A stretch of DNA of 26,631 bases from an uncultured Campylobacter sp. (GCA_943913625.1 CALTYW010000012.1:1-26631), one strand, 5' to 3'. Counted from the stretch's first letter, positions 7,306 to 15,233 are shown. Numbers and translations: made by a program. The notes: generated by a model from the letters alone, not told the origin.

Positions 7306-8526
7306 TTGGGTCTCGTTGGCATTGTTGTTTTCGCGCTGGCGATCACTGCATCGATCGCCCTGCACGAAGCGGGCCACATGTTCACTGCGCGCGCATTCGG
7401 TATGCGAGTGCGCAGGTTCTTTATAGGTTTTGGCCCCACCCTGTGGTCAACCACTCGAACCACGAAAACCGGCACAACCGAGTACGGGATCGCAGCGCTG
7501 CCCTTCGGCGGTTTCTGCGACATCGCAGGTATGACCGCAATGGATCCGGTCACCTCGGAGGAAGCGCCCCACGCGATGGTGCACAAGCCCCCCTGGCAGC
7601 GTATCAGCGTGCTCTCCGGGGGCATCGCGATGAATCTGCTGATCGGCATCGCGATCACGTACTTCGTGGCAATTTTTGCCGCGATCCCGAACCCTTATGC
7701 AGACACCACGCCGCGGGTCGGGGAGACAATGTGCGTGGCCGATCAGATTGATGCCGAAACTCTCGCGGACTGCACCGGAGAAGGCCCCGCCGGTACTGCC
7801 GGGGTGCGTGCCGGTGACACGCTCGTGGCTGTCGACGGCAATGCCGTGGAAACATTCCCGGACCTGCGCGACTACGTGGTGGACAAGCCGGGTGAAACCG
7901 TGGAGCTCACCGTGCTTCGCGGCGACGCCGAGCACACCTACCCGGTCGCCGTCGAACCGGTGGAGCGCATCAACCGCCAAACCGGCGAACGCGTCACCGC
8001 AGGCGCGGTCGGTATCGCCGCCGCGCCGATCGAGGACGAGATGAAGCAGTTCGGCCCCGTCGAGGCAGTGCCCGCGACCCTGAACTTCACCGGCCAGATG
8101 CTGGGCGCAACCGTTGAGGGCATCGCACGCTTCCCGTCCATGATCCCGGGCGTGGTGGCTTCCGTCTTCGGTGCGGAGCGCGATGTCGATGGACCGATCA
8201 GCGTCATCGGCGCTTCCCGCGCCGGTGGGGAGCTCGTTGCTCAAGACCAGTGGGCCGTCTTCTGGATAATGCTGGCCAACCTCAACTTCTTCCTCGCCCT
8301 GTTCAACCTGGTGCCGCTGCCGCCTCTCGACGGTGGCCACATCGCCGTGGTGCTCTACGAGAAGATCCGCGATGGTTTCCGCCGTGCCCGCGGTCTCGGC
8401 CCGGGCGAGCCGGTCAATTACGAGAAGCTGATGCCATTGACCATCGGCATGGCGGGTCTGCTGCTCGTGGTCGGAGTTTTTGTGATGCTCGCCGACGTGG
8501 TGAACCCGATTCGGCTGTTGGGCTAG
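7306..8526 (+). CDS. rseP: Site-2 intramembrane metalloprotease (RseP/Rip1 family)
   Basis: This zinc protease cuts substrates inside the membrane; the mycobacterial counterpart Rip1 cleaves anti-sigma factors and affects envelope lipids. The 406-residue protein has HEAGH at 20-24 in the first membrane helix, a PDZ domain around 150-220 (starting near GTAGVRAGDTLVAVDG), and the second active-site motif PLPPLDGGH with Asp342 in a late helix; a final helix follows. The start is TTG at 7306, supported by AAGAAGG 7 bases upstream and by the position of HExxH. A 6-bp hairpin (7262-7267 / 7278-7283) lies in the 43-base gap after dxr but lacks a T run, so read-through from dxr is expected. Actual substrates cannot be told from sequence. 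Confidence 0.93.
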   Translation: MGLVGIVVFALAITASIALHEAGHMFTARAFGMRVRRFFIGFGPTLWSTTRTTKTGTTEYGIAALPFGGFCDIAGMTAMDPVTSEEAPHAMVHKPPWQRISVLSGGIAMNLLIGIAITYFVAIFAAIPNPYADTTPRVGETMCVADQIDAETLADCTGEGPAGTAGVRAGDTLVAVDGNAVETFPDLRDYVVDKPGETVELTVLRGDAEHTYPVAVEPVERINRQTGERVTAGAVGIAAAPIEDEMKQFGPVEAVPATLNFTGQMLGATVEGIARFPSMIPGVVASVFGAERDVDGPISVIGASRAGGELVAQDQWAVFWIMLANLNFFLALFNLVPLPPLDGGHIAVVLYEKIRDGFRRARGLGPGEPVNYEKLMPLTIGMAGLLLVVGVFVMLADVVNPIRLLG

Positions 8527-8529
8527 GTG

Positions 8530-8535
8530 TAGGGT
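8530..8535 (+). promoter_or_regulatory. Possible -10 box of ispG
   Basis: TAGGGT lies 8 bases before the ispG ATG and just after the protease stop; there is no Shine-Dalgarno. It could give a leaderless or very short-leader internal transcript. Confidence 0.35.
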
Positions 8536-8543
8536 TAGCACCT

Positions 8544-9707
8544 ATGAGTGCTCCCATCGGTTTAGGTATCCCCGAAGGCCCGCCGCCCGTTCTCGCCCCC
8601 CGCCGCAAAACTCGCCAGCTGATGGTCGGCGGCGTGGGAGTCGGCTCGGAGCACCCGATCACGGTGCAGTCGATGACCACGACGAAGACGCACGACATCA
8701 ACGCCACGCTGCAACAGATCGCCCAGCTTGCCACCGCAGGCTGCGACATCGTGCGCGTTGCCTGCCCGAAGACTGTGGACGCGGAGGCGCTGCCGGCGAT
8801 CGCCGCGAAATCCCCGATCCCGGTGATCGCGGACATCCACTTCCAGCCGAAGTACATCTTTGCAGCCATCGACGCCGGCTGTGCCGCGGTGCGTGTGAAC
8901 CCGGGCAACATCAAGGAGTTCGACGGCCGAGTGAAAGAGGTAGCAAAGGCTGCCGGTGACGCCGGCATCCCGATCCGCATTGGCGTCAACGGCGGCTCTT
9001 TGGACAAGCGCCTGCTGGAGAAGTACGGCAAGGCGACTCCGGAGGCGCTCGTCGAATCCGCGATCTATGAGGCCGGCCTGTTCGAGGAGTACGGATACGG
9101 CGACATCGCCATTTCCGTGAAGCACTCTGACCCGGTGCTCATGGTGGAGGCCTACCGCCAACTCGCCGAGAAAACGGATTACCCGCTGCACCTCGGCGTG
9201 ACCGAGGCCGGCCCGAAGTTCATGGGCACCATCAAGTCTTCTGTGGCGTTCGGCGCGCTGCTCGCCGAGGGTATCGGCGACACCATCCGCGTCTCCTTGT
9301 CCGCCGATCCGGTGGAGGAGATCAAGGTGGGTGACCAGATCCTGCAGTCGCTCAACCTGCGCCCCCGCAAGCTGGAGATCGTTTCCTGCCCGTCGTGCGG
9401 CCGTGCCCAGGTGGACGTGTACAAGCTCGCCGAGGAGGTCACTGCCGGCCTCGACGGCATGGAGTTCCCGCTGCGCGTCGCAGTCATGGGCTGCGTGGTC
9501 AACGGCCCGGGCGAGGCCCGCGACGCCGACCTCGGCGTGGCCTCCGGCAACGGGAAGGGCCAGATCTTTGTCAAGGGCGAGGTCGTCGAGACCGTGCCTG
9601 AGTCCAAGATTGTGGAGACGCTCATCGCCCACGCCCTGCGCATCGCCGAAGAAGAGGGTCTCGAGGAAGTCGCCGGCGCCAAGGCTGAGGTCAAGGTCAC
9701 GCGGTAA
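8544..9707 (+). CDS. ispG: 4-hydroxy-3-methylbut-2-en-1-yl diphosphate synthase (IspG/GcpE)
   Basis: IspG is the [4Fe-4S] enzyme that opens the cyclic MEcPP to HMBPP, the penultimate step of the MEP pathway. The 387-residue product begins with a short extension before the TIM barrel (RRKTRQLMVGGVGVG), has the barrel blocks VQSMTTTKTHD, DIVRVACP, PVIADIHF, RVNPGNI and RIGVNGGSLD, and the C-terminal cluster domain with Cys282 and Cys285 in CPSC, Cys317 in MGCVVNGPGEA and Glu324 as the expected fourth ligand. The frame is open upstream to 8250, but that part only shadows the protease gene; ATG 8544 gives the normal length. It overlaps the next gene by one base (TAATG). Confidence 0.97.
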   Translation: MSAPIGLGIPEGPPPVLAPRRKTRQLMVGGVGVGSEHPITVQSMTTTKTHDINATLQQIAQLATAGCDIVRVACPKTVDAEALPAIAAKSPIPVIADIHFQPKYIFAAIDAGCAAVRVNPGNIKEFDGRVKEVAKAAGDAGIPIRIGVNGGSLDKRLLEKYGKATPEALVESAIYEAGLFEEYGYGDIAISVKHSDPVLMVEAYRQLAEKTDYPLHLGVTEAGPKFMGTIKSSVAFGALLAEGIGDTIRVSLSADPVEEIKVGDQILQSLNLRPRKLEIVSCPSCGRAQVDVYKLAEEVTAGLDGMEFPLRVAVMGCVVNGPGEARDADLGVASGNGKGQIFVKGEVVETVPESKIVETLIAHALRIAEEEGLEEVAGAKAEVKVTR

Positions 9708-11509
9708 TGCGTCGCCTTTGGGCTCTCCTGTCGTCGCTGCTCATCGCACTCGCTCTCGCAAGTTGCACCCCGCGCCCGAACGACGCGGAACCATCGGCGA
9801 GTGCGTTCCTCTCCGCGCTTGAAAAGCGCGAGGTGAGCACTTCGCTTATCGACGACCCCACATCCGCCGAATCGTCCATCGCAGCCACATGGGATGGACT
9901 CCAGGCGGAAAACCTGTCGGCCGAGTTGACCGACATCAACCAAAACGAGAACCTGGCCACCGCCAAGTACCAGCTCTCCTGGGAGCTGCCGCGCGACCGC
10001 ACGCTGACGTACGACGCGCAGATGACGCTGACCCAAACCGGCAACCAGTGGACCGTGCGCTGGCAACCGAGCGTGCTCCACCCGCGCCTGGGTGCGAACC
10101 AGCACTTGGAGCTGCGTGCAATCCCGCCTGCGCAGGCCTCTGTCGTGTCGTCCGATGGAGTGGAGCTGTTGAAGCCCGGTATCGCTTACCGCGTGCTGGT
10201 GGACACCAAGGAGATCTCCACGCCGGGGGCTGCCGCCGCCGGCATAGCGAATGCGCTCGAACGCGCCCACCAGGATGACCGCGGCGTTCCGCTGCGCAGC
10301 GCAGACTCGATTGCCGAGGGCGTCGAAGGCGCAGGCGACGTGTACTCCGCCGCCGTCATCCCGGCTGCTGCTGCCGAAGTGTTTACGAACGCGCTCGCGG
10401 GGGAACCGGGCGTGCGGCTGAACGAGGAAGCCGCGATGGTGAACACCCAACCCGACTTCGCCCCGGACATCATGGCCCGCGTGGGCGAACTCGTCCGCGA
10501 GGATCTTGAAGGCGACGCCGGGTGGAGCGTCTCCGTCGTCAACGAAAACGGGGCGGCACTGGAAGATGTCGAGCGCGCCGAGCCGAATCCAGCGCCGTCC
10601 GTCCACATCTCTTTGGACCACCGGGTGCAGGAGGCCGCAGAGGCTGCGCTGGAGCCGGTGGCGGGGCAGCAGGCGATGATTGTGGCGATCCGGCCGTCGA
10701 CAGGCGGCATTCTCGCGATCGCGCAGACGCCCGCAGCGGATAAAGAGGGGAACCTGGCCACGATGGGCCAGTACCCGCCGGGTTCGACGTTCAAGATCAT
10801 CACTGCCGCAGCGGGGCTAACCAAGCAGGGGCTCACACCCGGCTCGCCGGTTCCATGCCCCCGCACGATGGATATCCTCGGGCGCACTGTGACCAACTAC
10901 GCGGGATTCGGCCTCGGTACGGTCCCGCTCGAGACCGCGTTCGCGCGTTCCTGTAACACCACCTTCGCCGATATCTCCACCAGCCTCGCACCGGGAGAAC
11001 TGCAGGCTGTGGGAAAGCAGTTCGGTCTCGGGCTGGACATAGAGATCCCCGGCGTGGAAACCATCACCGGTTCCATCCCCGAGGGCGAGGAGGCGCTGCA
11101 GCGCACCGAGGCCGGCTACGGGCAGGGCCACGACTTGGCGAGCCCTTTCGGCATGGCGCTGGTGTCCGCAACCGCAGCCCGCGGTTCCATGCCTGTGCCG
11201 TACCTTGTGCAGGGCGTAGAGACGAAGGTCGGGGAGGAGATCGCCCCGCTGCCGCCCGAAGCGATCGACGAGCTGCGCCAGCTCATGGCGGCGGTGACCG
11301 CGCCAGGCGGCACCGCGAGTGGCATGAGCGCGGGCGGCGACATCCGCGGCAAGACCGGCGAGGCCGAGATCAACGGCGGCTCACATGCCTGGTTCACCGG
11401 CTACCGCGCGGATGACGATATCGCCTTTGCCACCCTGGTTGTGCTCGGCGGCGGTTCCGAGGCAGCAGTTGCGCTCACGAATACGATGCTGGCCAACCTG
11501 AACCCCTAA
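9707..11509 (+). CDS. Class B penicillin-binding protein, lipoprotein type
   Basis: This is a peptidoglycan transpeptidase acting outside the membrane. The 600-residue protein starts with a signal peptide and lipobox LASC (Cys20), then an NTF2-like MecA-N domain (about 28-135), a dimerisation domain, and a C-terminal transpeptidase with all three motifs: STFK (Ser360 nucleophile), SCN (415-417) and KTG (549-551). No glycosyltransferase domain is present, hence class B. It corresponds in context to the mycobacterial penicillin-binding lipoprotein in the rip-gcpE-map block. Replacement of the membrane helix by a lipid anchor and the N-terminal MecA-like domain are features of the PbpA/PBP2 lipoprotein branch. 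The start overlaps the ispG stop by one base, implying translational coupling. Confidence 0.93.
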   Translation: MRRLWALLSSLLIALALASCTPRPNDAEPSASAFLSALEKREVSTSLIDDPTSAESSIAATWDGLQAENLSAELTDINQNENLATAKYQLSWELPRDRTLTYDAQMTLTQTGNQWTVRWQPSVLHPRLGANQHLELRAIPPAQASVVSSDGVELLKPGIAYRVLVDTKEISTPGAAAAGIANALERAHQDDRGVPLRSADSIAEGVEGAGDVYSAAVIPAAAAEVFTNALAGEPGVRLNEEAAMVNTQPDFAPDIMARVGELVREDLEGDAGWSVSVVNENGAALEDVERAEPNPAPSVHISLDHRVQEAAEAALEPVAGQQAMIVAIRPSTGGILAIAQTPAADKEGNLATMGQYPPGSTFKIITAAAGLTKQGLTPGSPVPCPRTMDILGRTVTNYAGFGLGTVPLETAFARSCNTTFADISTSLAPGELQAVGKQFGLGLDIEIPGVETITGSIPEGEEALQRTEAGYGQGHDLASPFGMALVSATAARGSMPVPYLVQGVETKVGEEIAPLPPEAIDELRQLMAAVTAPGGTASGMSAGGDIRGKTGEAEINGGSHAWFTGYRADDDIAFATLVVLGGGSEAAVALTNTMLANLNP

Positions 11510-11537
11510 GCGTCGCGGCGCATTTTGACTGCGGAGT

Positions 11538-11543
11538 TACCAT
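11538..11543 (+). promoter_or_regulatory. -10 box of map, leaderless start
   Basis: TACCAT ends 7 bases before the map ATG, with no Shine-Dalgarno in between. A TTGACT at 11525-11530 is only 7 bases upstream, too close to be its -35 box. Confidence 0.45.
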
Positions 11544-11550
11544 TGATCTT

Positions 11551-12450
11551 ATGAATCCAAGAGGCCTACTTACCCCCGGAAAACCCACCCCTGAGCGCAA
11601 GGTGCCGAAAGACATCGTGCGGCCGGAATACGCCTGGAAGGACGATGTCCAGGAAAACGTCGGCGAGCCGGTGATCCAGACCCCGGAGACGATTGAGGCG
11701 ATGCGTGAGGCGTCCAAGATCGCCGCCAACGCGCTTGCAATCGGCGGTGCCGCCATCAAGCCGGGCGTGACTACCGACGAGGTCGACGGCATCATCCACG
11801 ATTACCTCATTGAGCACGGTGCGTATCCGTCCACACTCGGCTACCGCGGCTACCCGAAGTCGTCTTGTATCTCGCTCAACGAGATCGTGTGCCACGGCAT
11901 CCCCGACACCACGGTGATCCAGGAGGGCGACATCGTGAATATCGATGTCACCGCCTACAAGAACGGCGTTCACGGCGACACGAACGCCACTTTCTTTGCC
12001 GGCGAGGTGGCGGAGGAACACCGTCTGCTTGTGGACCGCACCTACGAGGCCATGATGCGCGGCATCAAGGTAGCCAAACCCGGTCGCGAGATCAACGTGA
12101 TCGGTCGTGTGATTGAGTCGTACGCCAAGCGCTTCGGCTACAACGTGGTCACCGATTTCACCGGCCATGGCGTGGGCACGACGTTCCACAACGGTCTCGT
12201 GGTCCTGCACTACGATTCCGACGCCTACCGAGACGTTCTCGAGCCGGGTATGACCCTCACCATCGAGCCGATGATCAACCTCGGCGAGCTGCCGTATCGC
12301 ATCTGGGACGACGGTTGGACAGTGCAGAACATCGATGGCGAGTACACCGCCCAGTTTGAGCACACCATCGTAATCACTGAGGACGGCAATGAGATCCTGA
12401 CGATTCCGGATCCTGATCTTGCGGCGGGGCAGCACATGGCGGGGGAGTAG
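11551..12450 (+). CDS. map: Methionine aminopeptidase, type Ic (MapB-like)
   Basis: It removes the initiator methionine from nascent proteins in the cytosol. The 299-residue protein has the pita-bread fold with the full metal set: Asp132, Asp143, His206, Glu239 and Glu270, plus His115 in CHGIPD that contacts substrate. A Pro/Arg/Lys-rich N-terminal extension of about 40 residues (PGKPTPERKVPKDIVRP) marks the type Ic enzymes of Actinobacteria, where it is thought to help dock at the ribosome. There is no Shine-Dalgarno; the gene appears leaderless. It is the last gene of the forward run and ends at a strong terminator. Confidence 0.96.
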   Translation: MNPRGLLTPGKPTPERKVPKDIVRPEYAWKDDVQENVGEPVIQTPETIEAMREASKIAANALAIGGAAIKPGVTTDEVDGIIHDYLIEHGAYPSTLGYRGYPKSSCISLNEIVCHGIPDTTVIQEGDIVNIDVTAYKNGVHGDTNATFFAGEVAEEHRLLVDRTYEAMMRGIKVAKPGREINVIGRVIESYAKRFGYNVVTDFTGHGVGTTFHNGLVVLHYDSDAYRDVLEPGMTLTIEPMINLGELPYRIWDDGWTVQNIDGEYTAQFEHTIVITEDGNEILTIPDPDLAAGQHMAGE

Positions 12451-12475
12451 AGGCACTTCCGCTAGAAAAGCACGG

Positions 12476-12522
12476 AAACGCCCGCACTCGGAATGCCCAG
12501 TCCGGGCGTTTTAATGTTTTCC
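12476..12522 (+). terminator. Terminator of map
   Basis: A 9-bp stem AAACGCCCG (12476-12484) / CGGGCGTTT (12503-12511) carries a further ACT/AGT pairing in its loop and runs into TTTTAATGTTTT. Confidence 0.8.
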
Positions 12523-12532
12523 CTGAGTTACT

Positions 12533-12567
12533 CAACGAAAATGCCCTCCCTAGATTGGGAGGGCATT
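12533..12567 (-). terminator. Terminator of the tandem exported-protein genes
   Basis: A perfect 11-bp stem AATGCCCTCCC / GGGAGGGCATT (12540-12550 with 12557-12567) with a 6-base loop is followed on the reverse strand by TTTCGTTG. It lies 26 bases beyond the stop at 12594 and faces the map terminator. Confidence 0.85.
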
Positions 12568-12593
12568 GGAGCTCCAGGCTCTACACGGGGATC

Positions 12594-13106
12594 TTAGAAG
12601 TGGATCCAGCCGTTGTAGGAAGCGAAGTTGAAGCCAGCGATGATGAGGCCAACGAGGGCGCCGATGCCTGCAACGACAGCGGAGTCGATCCAGATACGAG
12701 CCCACTGCGGAACGAGCTGCGGGTTCGTCTTCTTGCCGAATGCGTCGGTGATGAAGAACGGCTGATCAGCGTCGTTCACGTACTGGGAGGAACCCAGCCC
12801 GCTGGACAGCCCCTTGTTGCCGTCGGAGATGACCTGGTTAAGCGGCTTGTCGGTCGGGGTCTTCGTGGTTGTAACGGTGGTGCCGTCAGCGTTGGTGGTC
12901 TCAACCTTGTAGGAATCACGATCCTTAACCTCGCCCACGAAGATGACCTGCTTGTCAGCCTTCGCTTTGGTTTCGGTGAGGGTGGTCGTTGCGGTCGGAG
13001 TGGTCGTTGCGGTCGGAGTGGTATCAGCAGCGGCGAAAGTCGTGCCGGTAGCTGCCAGAGCGATAGCGGTTGCGGAAGCAACAGCTGCGGTGCGGAAGTT
13101 GCGCAT
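12594..13106 (-). CDS. Exported protein with Thr-rich segment and C-terminal membrane helix (paralogue B)
   Basis: I do not recognise a function. The 170-residue product starts MRNFRTAAVASATAIALAAT, a classic signal peptide with a likely cut after FAAA. A Thr/Pro low-complexity part follows (residues 29-43, TTPTATTTPTATTT), encoded by an 18-bp tandem repeat. The C-terminus holds a hydrophobic stretch (AVVAGIGALVGLIIAGFNF) near PQWAR and ends in Phe. It shares architecture, the MRNFR(T/K)AA start, FGK...P-WA(R/K) and VGLI-G--NF end motifs with the neighbour at 13160-13558, so the two arose by duplication. The start is fixed by AAGAAGGA before ATG 13106. In C. glutamicum two exported proteins are also found between map and the mycothione reductase gene, as far as I recall. 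Confidence 0.85.
   Translation of the reverse strand: MRNFRTAAVASATAIALAATGTTFAAADTTPTATTTPTATTTLTETKAKADKQVIFVGEVKDRDSYKVETTNADGTTVTTTKTPTDKPLNQVISDGNKGLSSGLGSSQYVNDADQPFFITDAFGKKTNPQLVPQWARIWIDSAVVAGIGALVGLIIAGFNFASYNGWIHF
12982..13017. repeat. Two tandem copies of an 18-bp unit inside paralogue B
   Basis: GTGGTCGTTGCGGTCGGA occurs at 12982-12999 and 13000-13017, followed by a partial third copy. On the coding strand each copy encodes six residues of the Thr/Pro-rich segment. Being a multiple of three, copy-number change would alter the linker length without shifting the frame. Confidence 0.85.
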
Positions 13107-13159
13107 CTTTATCCTTCTTTCGAAAGTGAATGAGAGTGGAGTTGCGGAGATCCGCGTTC

Positions 13160-13558
13160 TTAGAAGTTCACCGGACCGTGAACGATGAAGTTGTACAGCG
13201 GGCCAACGATGAGGCCGACTGCTGCAGACACAGCGGTGAAGATCGTCAGAATGTAGCCAGCCTTGGCCCAACCCGGCTGCCCCTTCCAGTTGTCCTTCTC
13301 CTTGCCGAACAGCTCGCGACCGTCAGCGCCCTTGAGTTCGCCGTCCTTGTATGCACCGATGGAGCCGCCGACCTTGGTGGAGGACTTGTCCTGGTTCGAC
13401 GGGTTCGAGTCGACTGCCGGGTCAATCTTGCGAACCGGGGCGGTGTAGGTCGGAGTGGCCTCGCCAGCCTTGTTCTCGGCGGTTGCAACAGCGGTGGAGC
13501 CGAATGCCACGGCGACAGCGGTGGCGCCTGCCAGGGCTGCCTTACGGAAATTACGCAT
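13160..13558 (-). CDS. Exported protein with C-terminal membrane helix (paralogue A)
   Basis: Function unknown. The 132-residue product has a signal peptide (MRNFRKAALAGATAVAVAFG) with probable cleavage after AVATA, a polar Pro/Ser/Lys/Asp-rich middle (residues 35-85), then GQPGWAK and one long hydrophobic segment (about 103-124) close to the C-terminus, ending VNF. Such a small exported protein with a short C-terminal hydrophobic helix could be an envelope-associated peptide, but that is inference. ATG 13558 follows GAAGGA by 9 bases; an in-frame ATG at 13627 after AGGAG would add 23 residues before the signal peptide, which is unlikely. It is the first gene of a two-gene unit with paralogue B (53-base gap). 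Confidence 0.85.
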   Translation of the reverse strand: MRNFRKAALAGATAVAVAFGSTAVATAENKAGEATPTYTAPVRKIDPAVDSNPSNQDKSSTKVGGSIGAYKDGELKGADGRELFGKEKDNWKGQPGWAKAGYILTIFTAVSAAVGLIVGPLYNFIVHGPVNF

Positions 13559-13636
13559 GAAACGAAATCCTTCTCTGATAGTTCTTGCACGACGTCCGGG
13601 TGGAATTCCAAAGAAGTCCAGGGGCATGAGCTCCTA

Positions 13637-13669
13637 GGACCGAATAGCAAGCCCGAGTGGGCTCGGTCC
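13637..13669 (-). promoter_or_regulatory. Hairpin in the 5' leader of paralogue A
   Basis: GGACCGA (13637-13643) pairs with TCGGTCC (13663-13669), and inside it GCCC pairs with GGGC. No T run follows on the reverse strand, so it is not a terminator. If transcription starts near 13677 the hairpin sits at the very 5' end of the message, where it could protect the mRNA or affect translation. Confidence 0.5.
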
Positions 13670-13683
13670 CGGTGTCTGACACG

Positions 13684-13714
13684 ACAATAGCGGATGACGT
13701 TGAATCGTGTGCAA
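13684..13714 (-). promoter_or_regulatory. Candidate promoter of the exported-protein pair
   Basis: On the reverse strand TTGCAC (complement of 13709-13714) and TATTGT (complement of 13684-13689) are 19 bases apart, slightly long. A second TATTGT lies exactly 80 bases upstream (13764-13769). The predicted leader is about 118 bases. Confidence 0.4.
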
Positions 13715-13725
13715 ATTACATGCAC
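13709..13725. promoter_or_regulatory. Inverted repeat over the -35 region
   Basis: GTGCA-N7-TGCAC (13709-13713 / 13721-13725) overlaps the putative -35 box of the exported-protein pair. The spacing does not fit the GlxR consensus TGTGA-N6-TCACA, so the binder is unknown. Confidence 0.3.
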
Positions 13726-13813
13726 GAATTGCCAGAGTGTTTTCAGTTACGAAAGAAATGCGGACAATAGAACTTTTTACGTGCGGTAATGGTTTCGTAC
13801 GGGAGCAACCTGT

Positions 13814-13843
13814 GGGGGCGCTGTAACTGCCCCCGATTGGGGG
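13814..13843 (-). terminator. Possible terminator after mycothione reductase, two alternative hairpins
   Basis: Reading the reverse strand just after the stop at 13848, CCCCC-AATC-GGGGG (13830-13834 with 13839-13843) can form first, or GGGGGC-N9-GCCCCC (13814-13819 with 13829-13834). They share one arm and exclude each other. There is no T run, so termination is uncertain. Confidence 0.35.
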
Positions 13844-13847
13844 ATGT

Positions 13848-15233
13848 TTAGAAATCGAGCCCGAGGATTGCGTTTTCAGTCACCTCGGCGAGCGCCGGGT
13901 GGATCCAGTACTGCTTGCGCGCGAAGTCCTGCAGGTCGATGTCGTACGCCAGCACAGTGATCATCTGCTGGATCAGAGTGGACGCCTGCGGGCCCATGTA
14001 GTGGGCGCCCAGGAGCTTGCCGGTGGCACGGTCGGCGACGAGCTTCACAATGCCGGTGGAGTCCTCGAGCGCCCATCCGTAAGCGACGTCGCCGTAGTTC
14101 TGAAGCTTGGTGGTCACGTCGTAACCCGCAGCCTTCGCTTGCTCCTCGGTGAGGCCCACTGTGGCGATCTGCGGGTGGGTGAACACGGCATAGGGGACGT
14201 GGTCGTGGGGCATGCGGAGCAGGGCGTCGTCGCTCTTGCCGGACCACGTCACCAACACGTTGTGGGTCACGGCGCGGGTCTCGGCGTTGGCTACGTGCTT
14301 CAGCTGGTAGGGCGAGGAGATGTCGCCAAGCGCCCAGATGCCCTCGGCGGTGGTGCGGCCGAATTCGTCGACTTTCACGCGGCCGTCCGGGTGGGTCTCC
14401 GCGCCGGTCTCTGCGACGTTGAGGGTGTCCGAATTGGGTCGGCGGCCGGTGGCGATGAGGAGGGCCTCTGAGGTGACTGTGGTGCCGTCGTCAAGCGTGA
14501 GCGTCACTTCGTTGTCGTTTCCGGTTGCGGAGGCGACGGTGCGGCCGATGTGGGTGGTGTAGCGCTCCGACGCGATCTCGTTGAAGGCGTCGGAAAGGTC
14601 GGCGTCGAGGGAGCGCAGGAGCTGCGAGCGGTTGATCACCGTCACCTCGGTGCCGAGGGCGTCGAAGATGTGCGCGAACTCCATGGCGATGAAGCCGCCG
14701 CCGACGATGGTGAGCGACTTCGGCTGGCGCTCGAGGCGCATGATGTCGTCGTTCGTGTGGAACGGTACGCCCTCAGCCCACTCAGGGATGTAGGGGCGCG
14801 AGCCAGCGGCGAGGATGATGGTGTCGCCAGTAATCGTCGCCTCTTCGCCGTCGAGGCCGGTGGCGAGTGTCTTCGGACCGATGAAACGGGCTTCGTGGTT
14901 GTACACGTCCACGTTGGGGGAGCCGTCGCCGCGGCGGTAGGCCTCGCCGCCCTGGGCGATGAGGTCGATGCGGCGGTCGAAGACGCGCTCGACGATGCCG
15001 GGCCAGTCGGCCCCCTTGTACTCGAGGTCGATGCCGAGCTTGCCTGCTTCGCGGGCGGTGAAGGCGGTCTCAGCGGCGAGAACGTACATCTTGGTCGGGA
15101 TGCAGCCGACGTTCAGGCACGTGCCGCCGAACGCGCCCTTTTCCACGATGGCGATGGATTTGTCGTCGAAGTCCGGGGTGATGATGGAGTTGCCGGAGCC
15201 AGCGCCGACGATGATGAGGTCGTAGTGGGCCAT
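13848..15233 (-). CDS. mtr: Mycothione reductase
   Basis: Mtr is the FAD- and NADPH-dependent disulfide reductase that restores mycothiol from its oxidised dimer, the actinobacterial counterpart of glutathione reductase. The 461-residue protein has FAD motif GAGSGN at 10-15, redox pair Cys39/Cys44 in GGTCLNVGCIPTK, a second dinucleotide motif VGGGFIAMEFA, the ATGRRPN and GIWALGDI blocks, and the His445/Glu450 dyad in HPALAE. The short N-terminal GAGSGN sequence and length fit Mtr better than lipoamide dehydrogenase. ATG 15233 follows GAGGAG. The upstream hydrolase gene is 41 bases away on the same strand, so the two are probably co-transcribed. Confidence 0.92.
   Translation of the reverse strand: MAHYDLIIVGAGSGNSIITPDFDDKSIAIVEKGAFGGTCLNVGCIPTKMYVLAAETAFTAREAGKLGIDLEYKGADWPGIVERVFDRRIDLIAQGGEAYRRGDGSPNVDVYNHEARFIGPKTLATGLDGEEATITGDTIILAAGSRPYIPEWAEGVPFHTNDDIMRLERQPKSLTIVGGGFIAMEFAHIFDALGTEVTVINRSQLLRSLDADLSDAFNEIASERYTTHIGRTVASATGNDNEVTLTLDDGTTVTSEALLIATGRRPNSDTLNVAETGAETHPDGRVKVDEFGRTTAEGIWALGDISSPYQLKHVANAETRAVTHNVLVTWSGKSDDALLRMPHDHVPYAVFTHPQIATVGLTEEQAKAAGYDVTTKLQNYGDVAYGWALEDSTGIVKLVADRATGKLLGAHYMGPQASTLIQQMITVLAYDIDLQDFARKQYWIHPALAEVTENAILGLDF

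Noticed and set aside
8250..8543. N-terminal extension of ispG into the protease gene
   Set aside because: The extra 98 residues are arginine/proline-rich shadow sequence; ATG 8544 gives the normal IspG length.
11525..11543. TTGACT plus TACCAT as a complete map promoter
   Set aside because: Only 7 bases separate them, far from the 16-19 needed; only the -10 box is kept.
13559..13627. Upstream ATG at 13627 adding 23 residues to exported paralogue A
   Set aside because: AGGAG is only 3 bases from that ATG and the extension would precede the signal peptide; paralogue B has no counterpart. A small leader peptide cannot be fully excluded.
13708..13725. GlxR (CRP-like) binding site before the exported-protein genes
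   Set aside because: The half-sites are GTGCA/TGCAC with a 7-base gap, not TGTGA-N6-TCACA.
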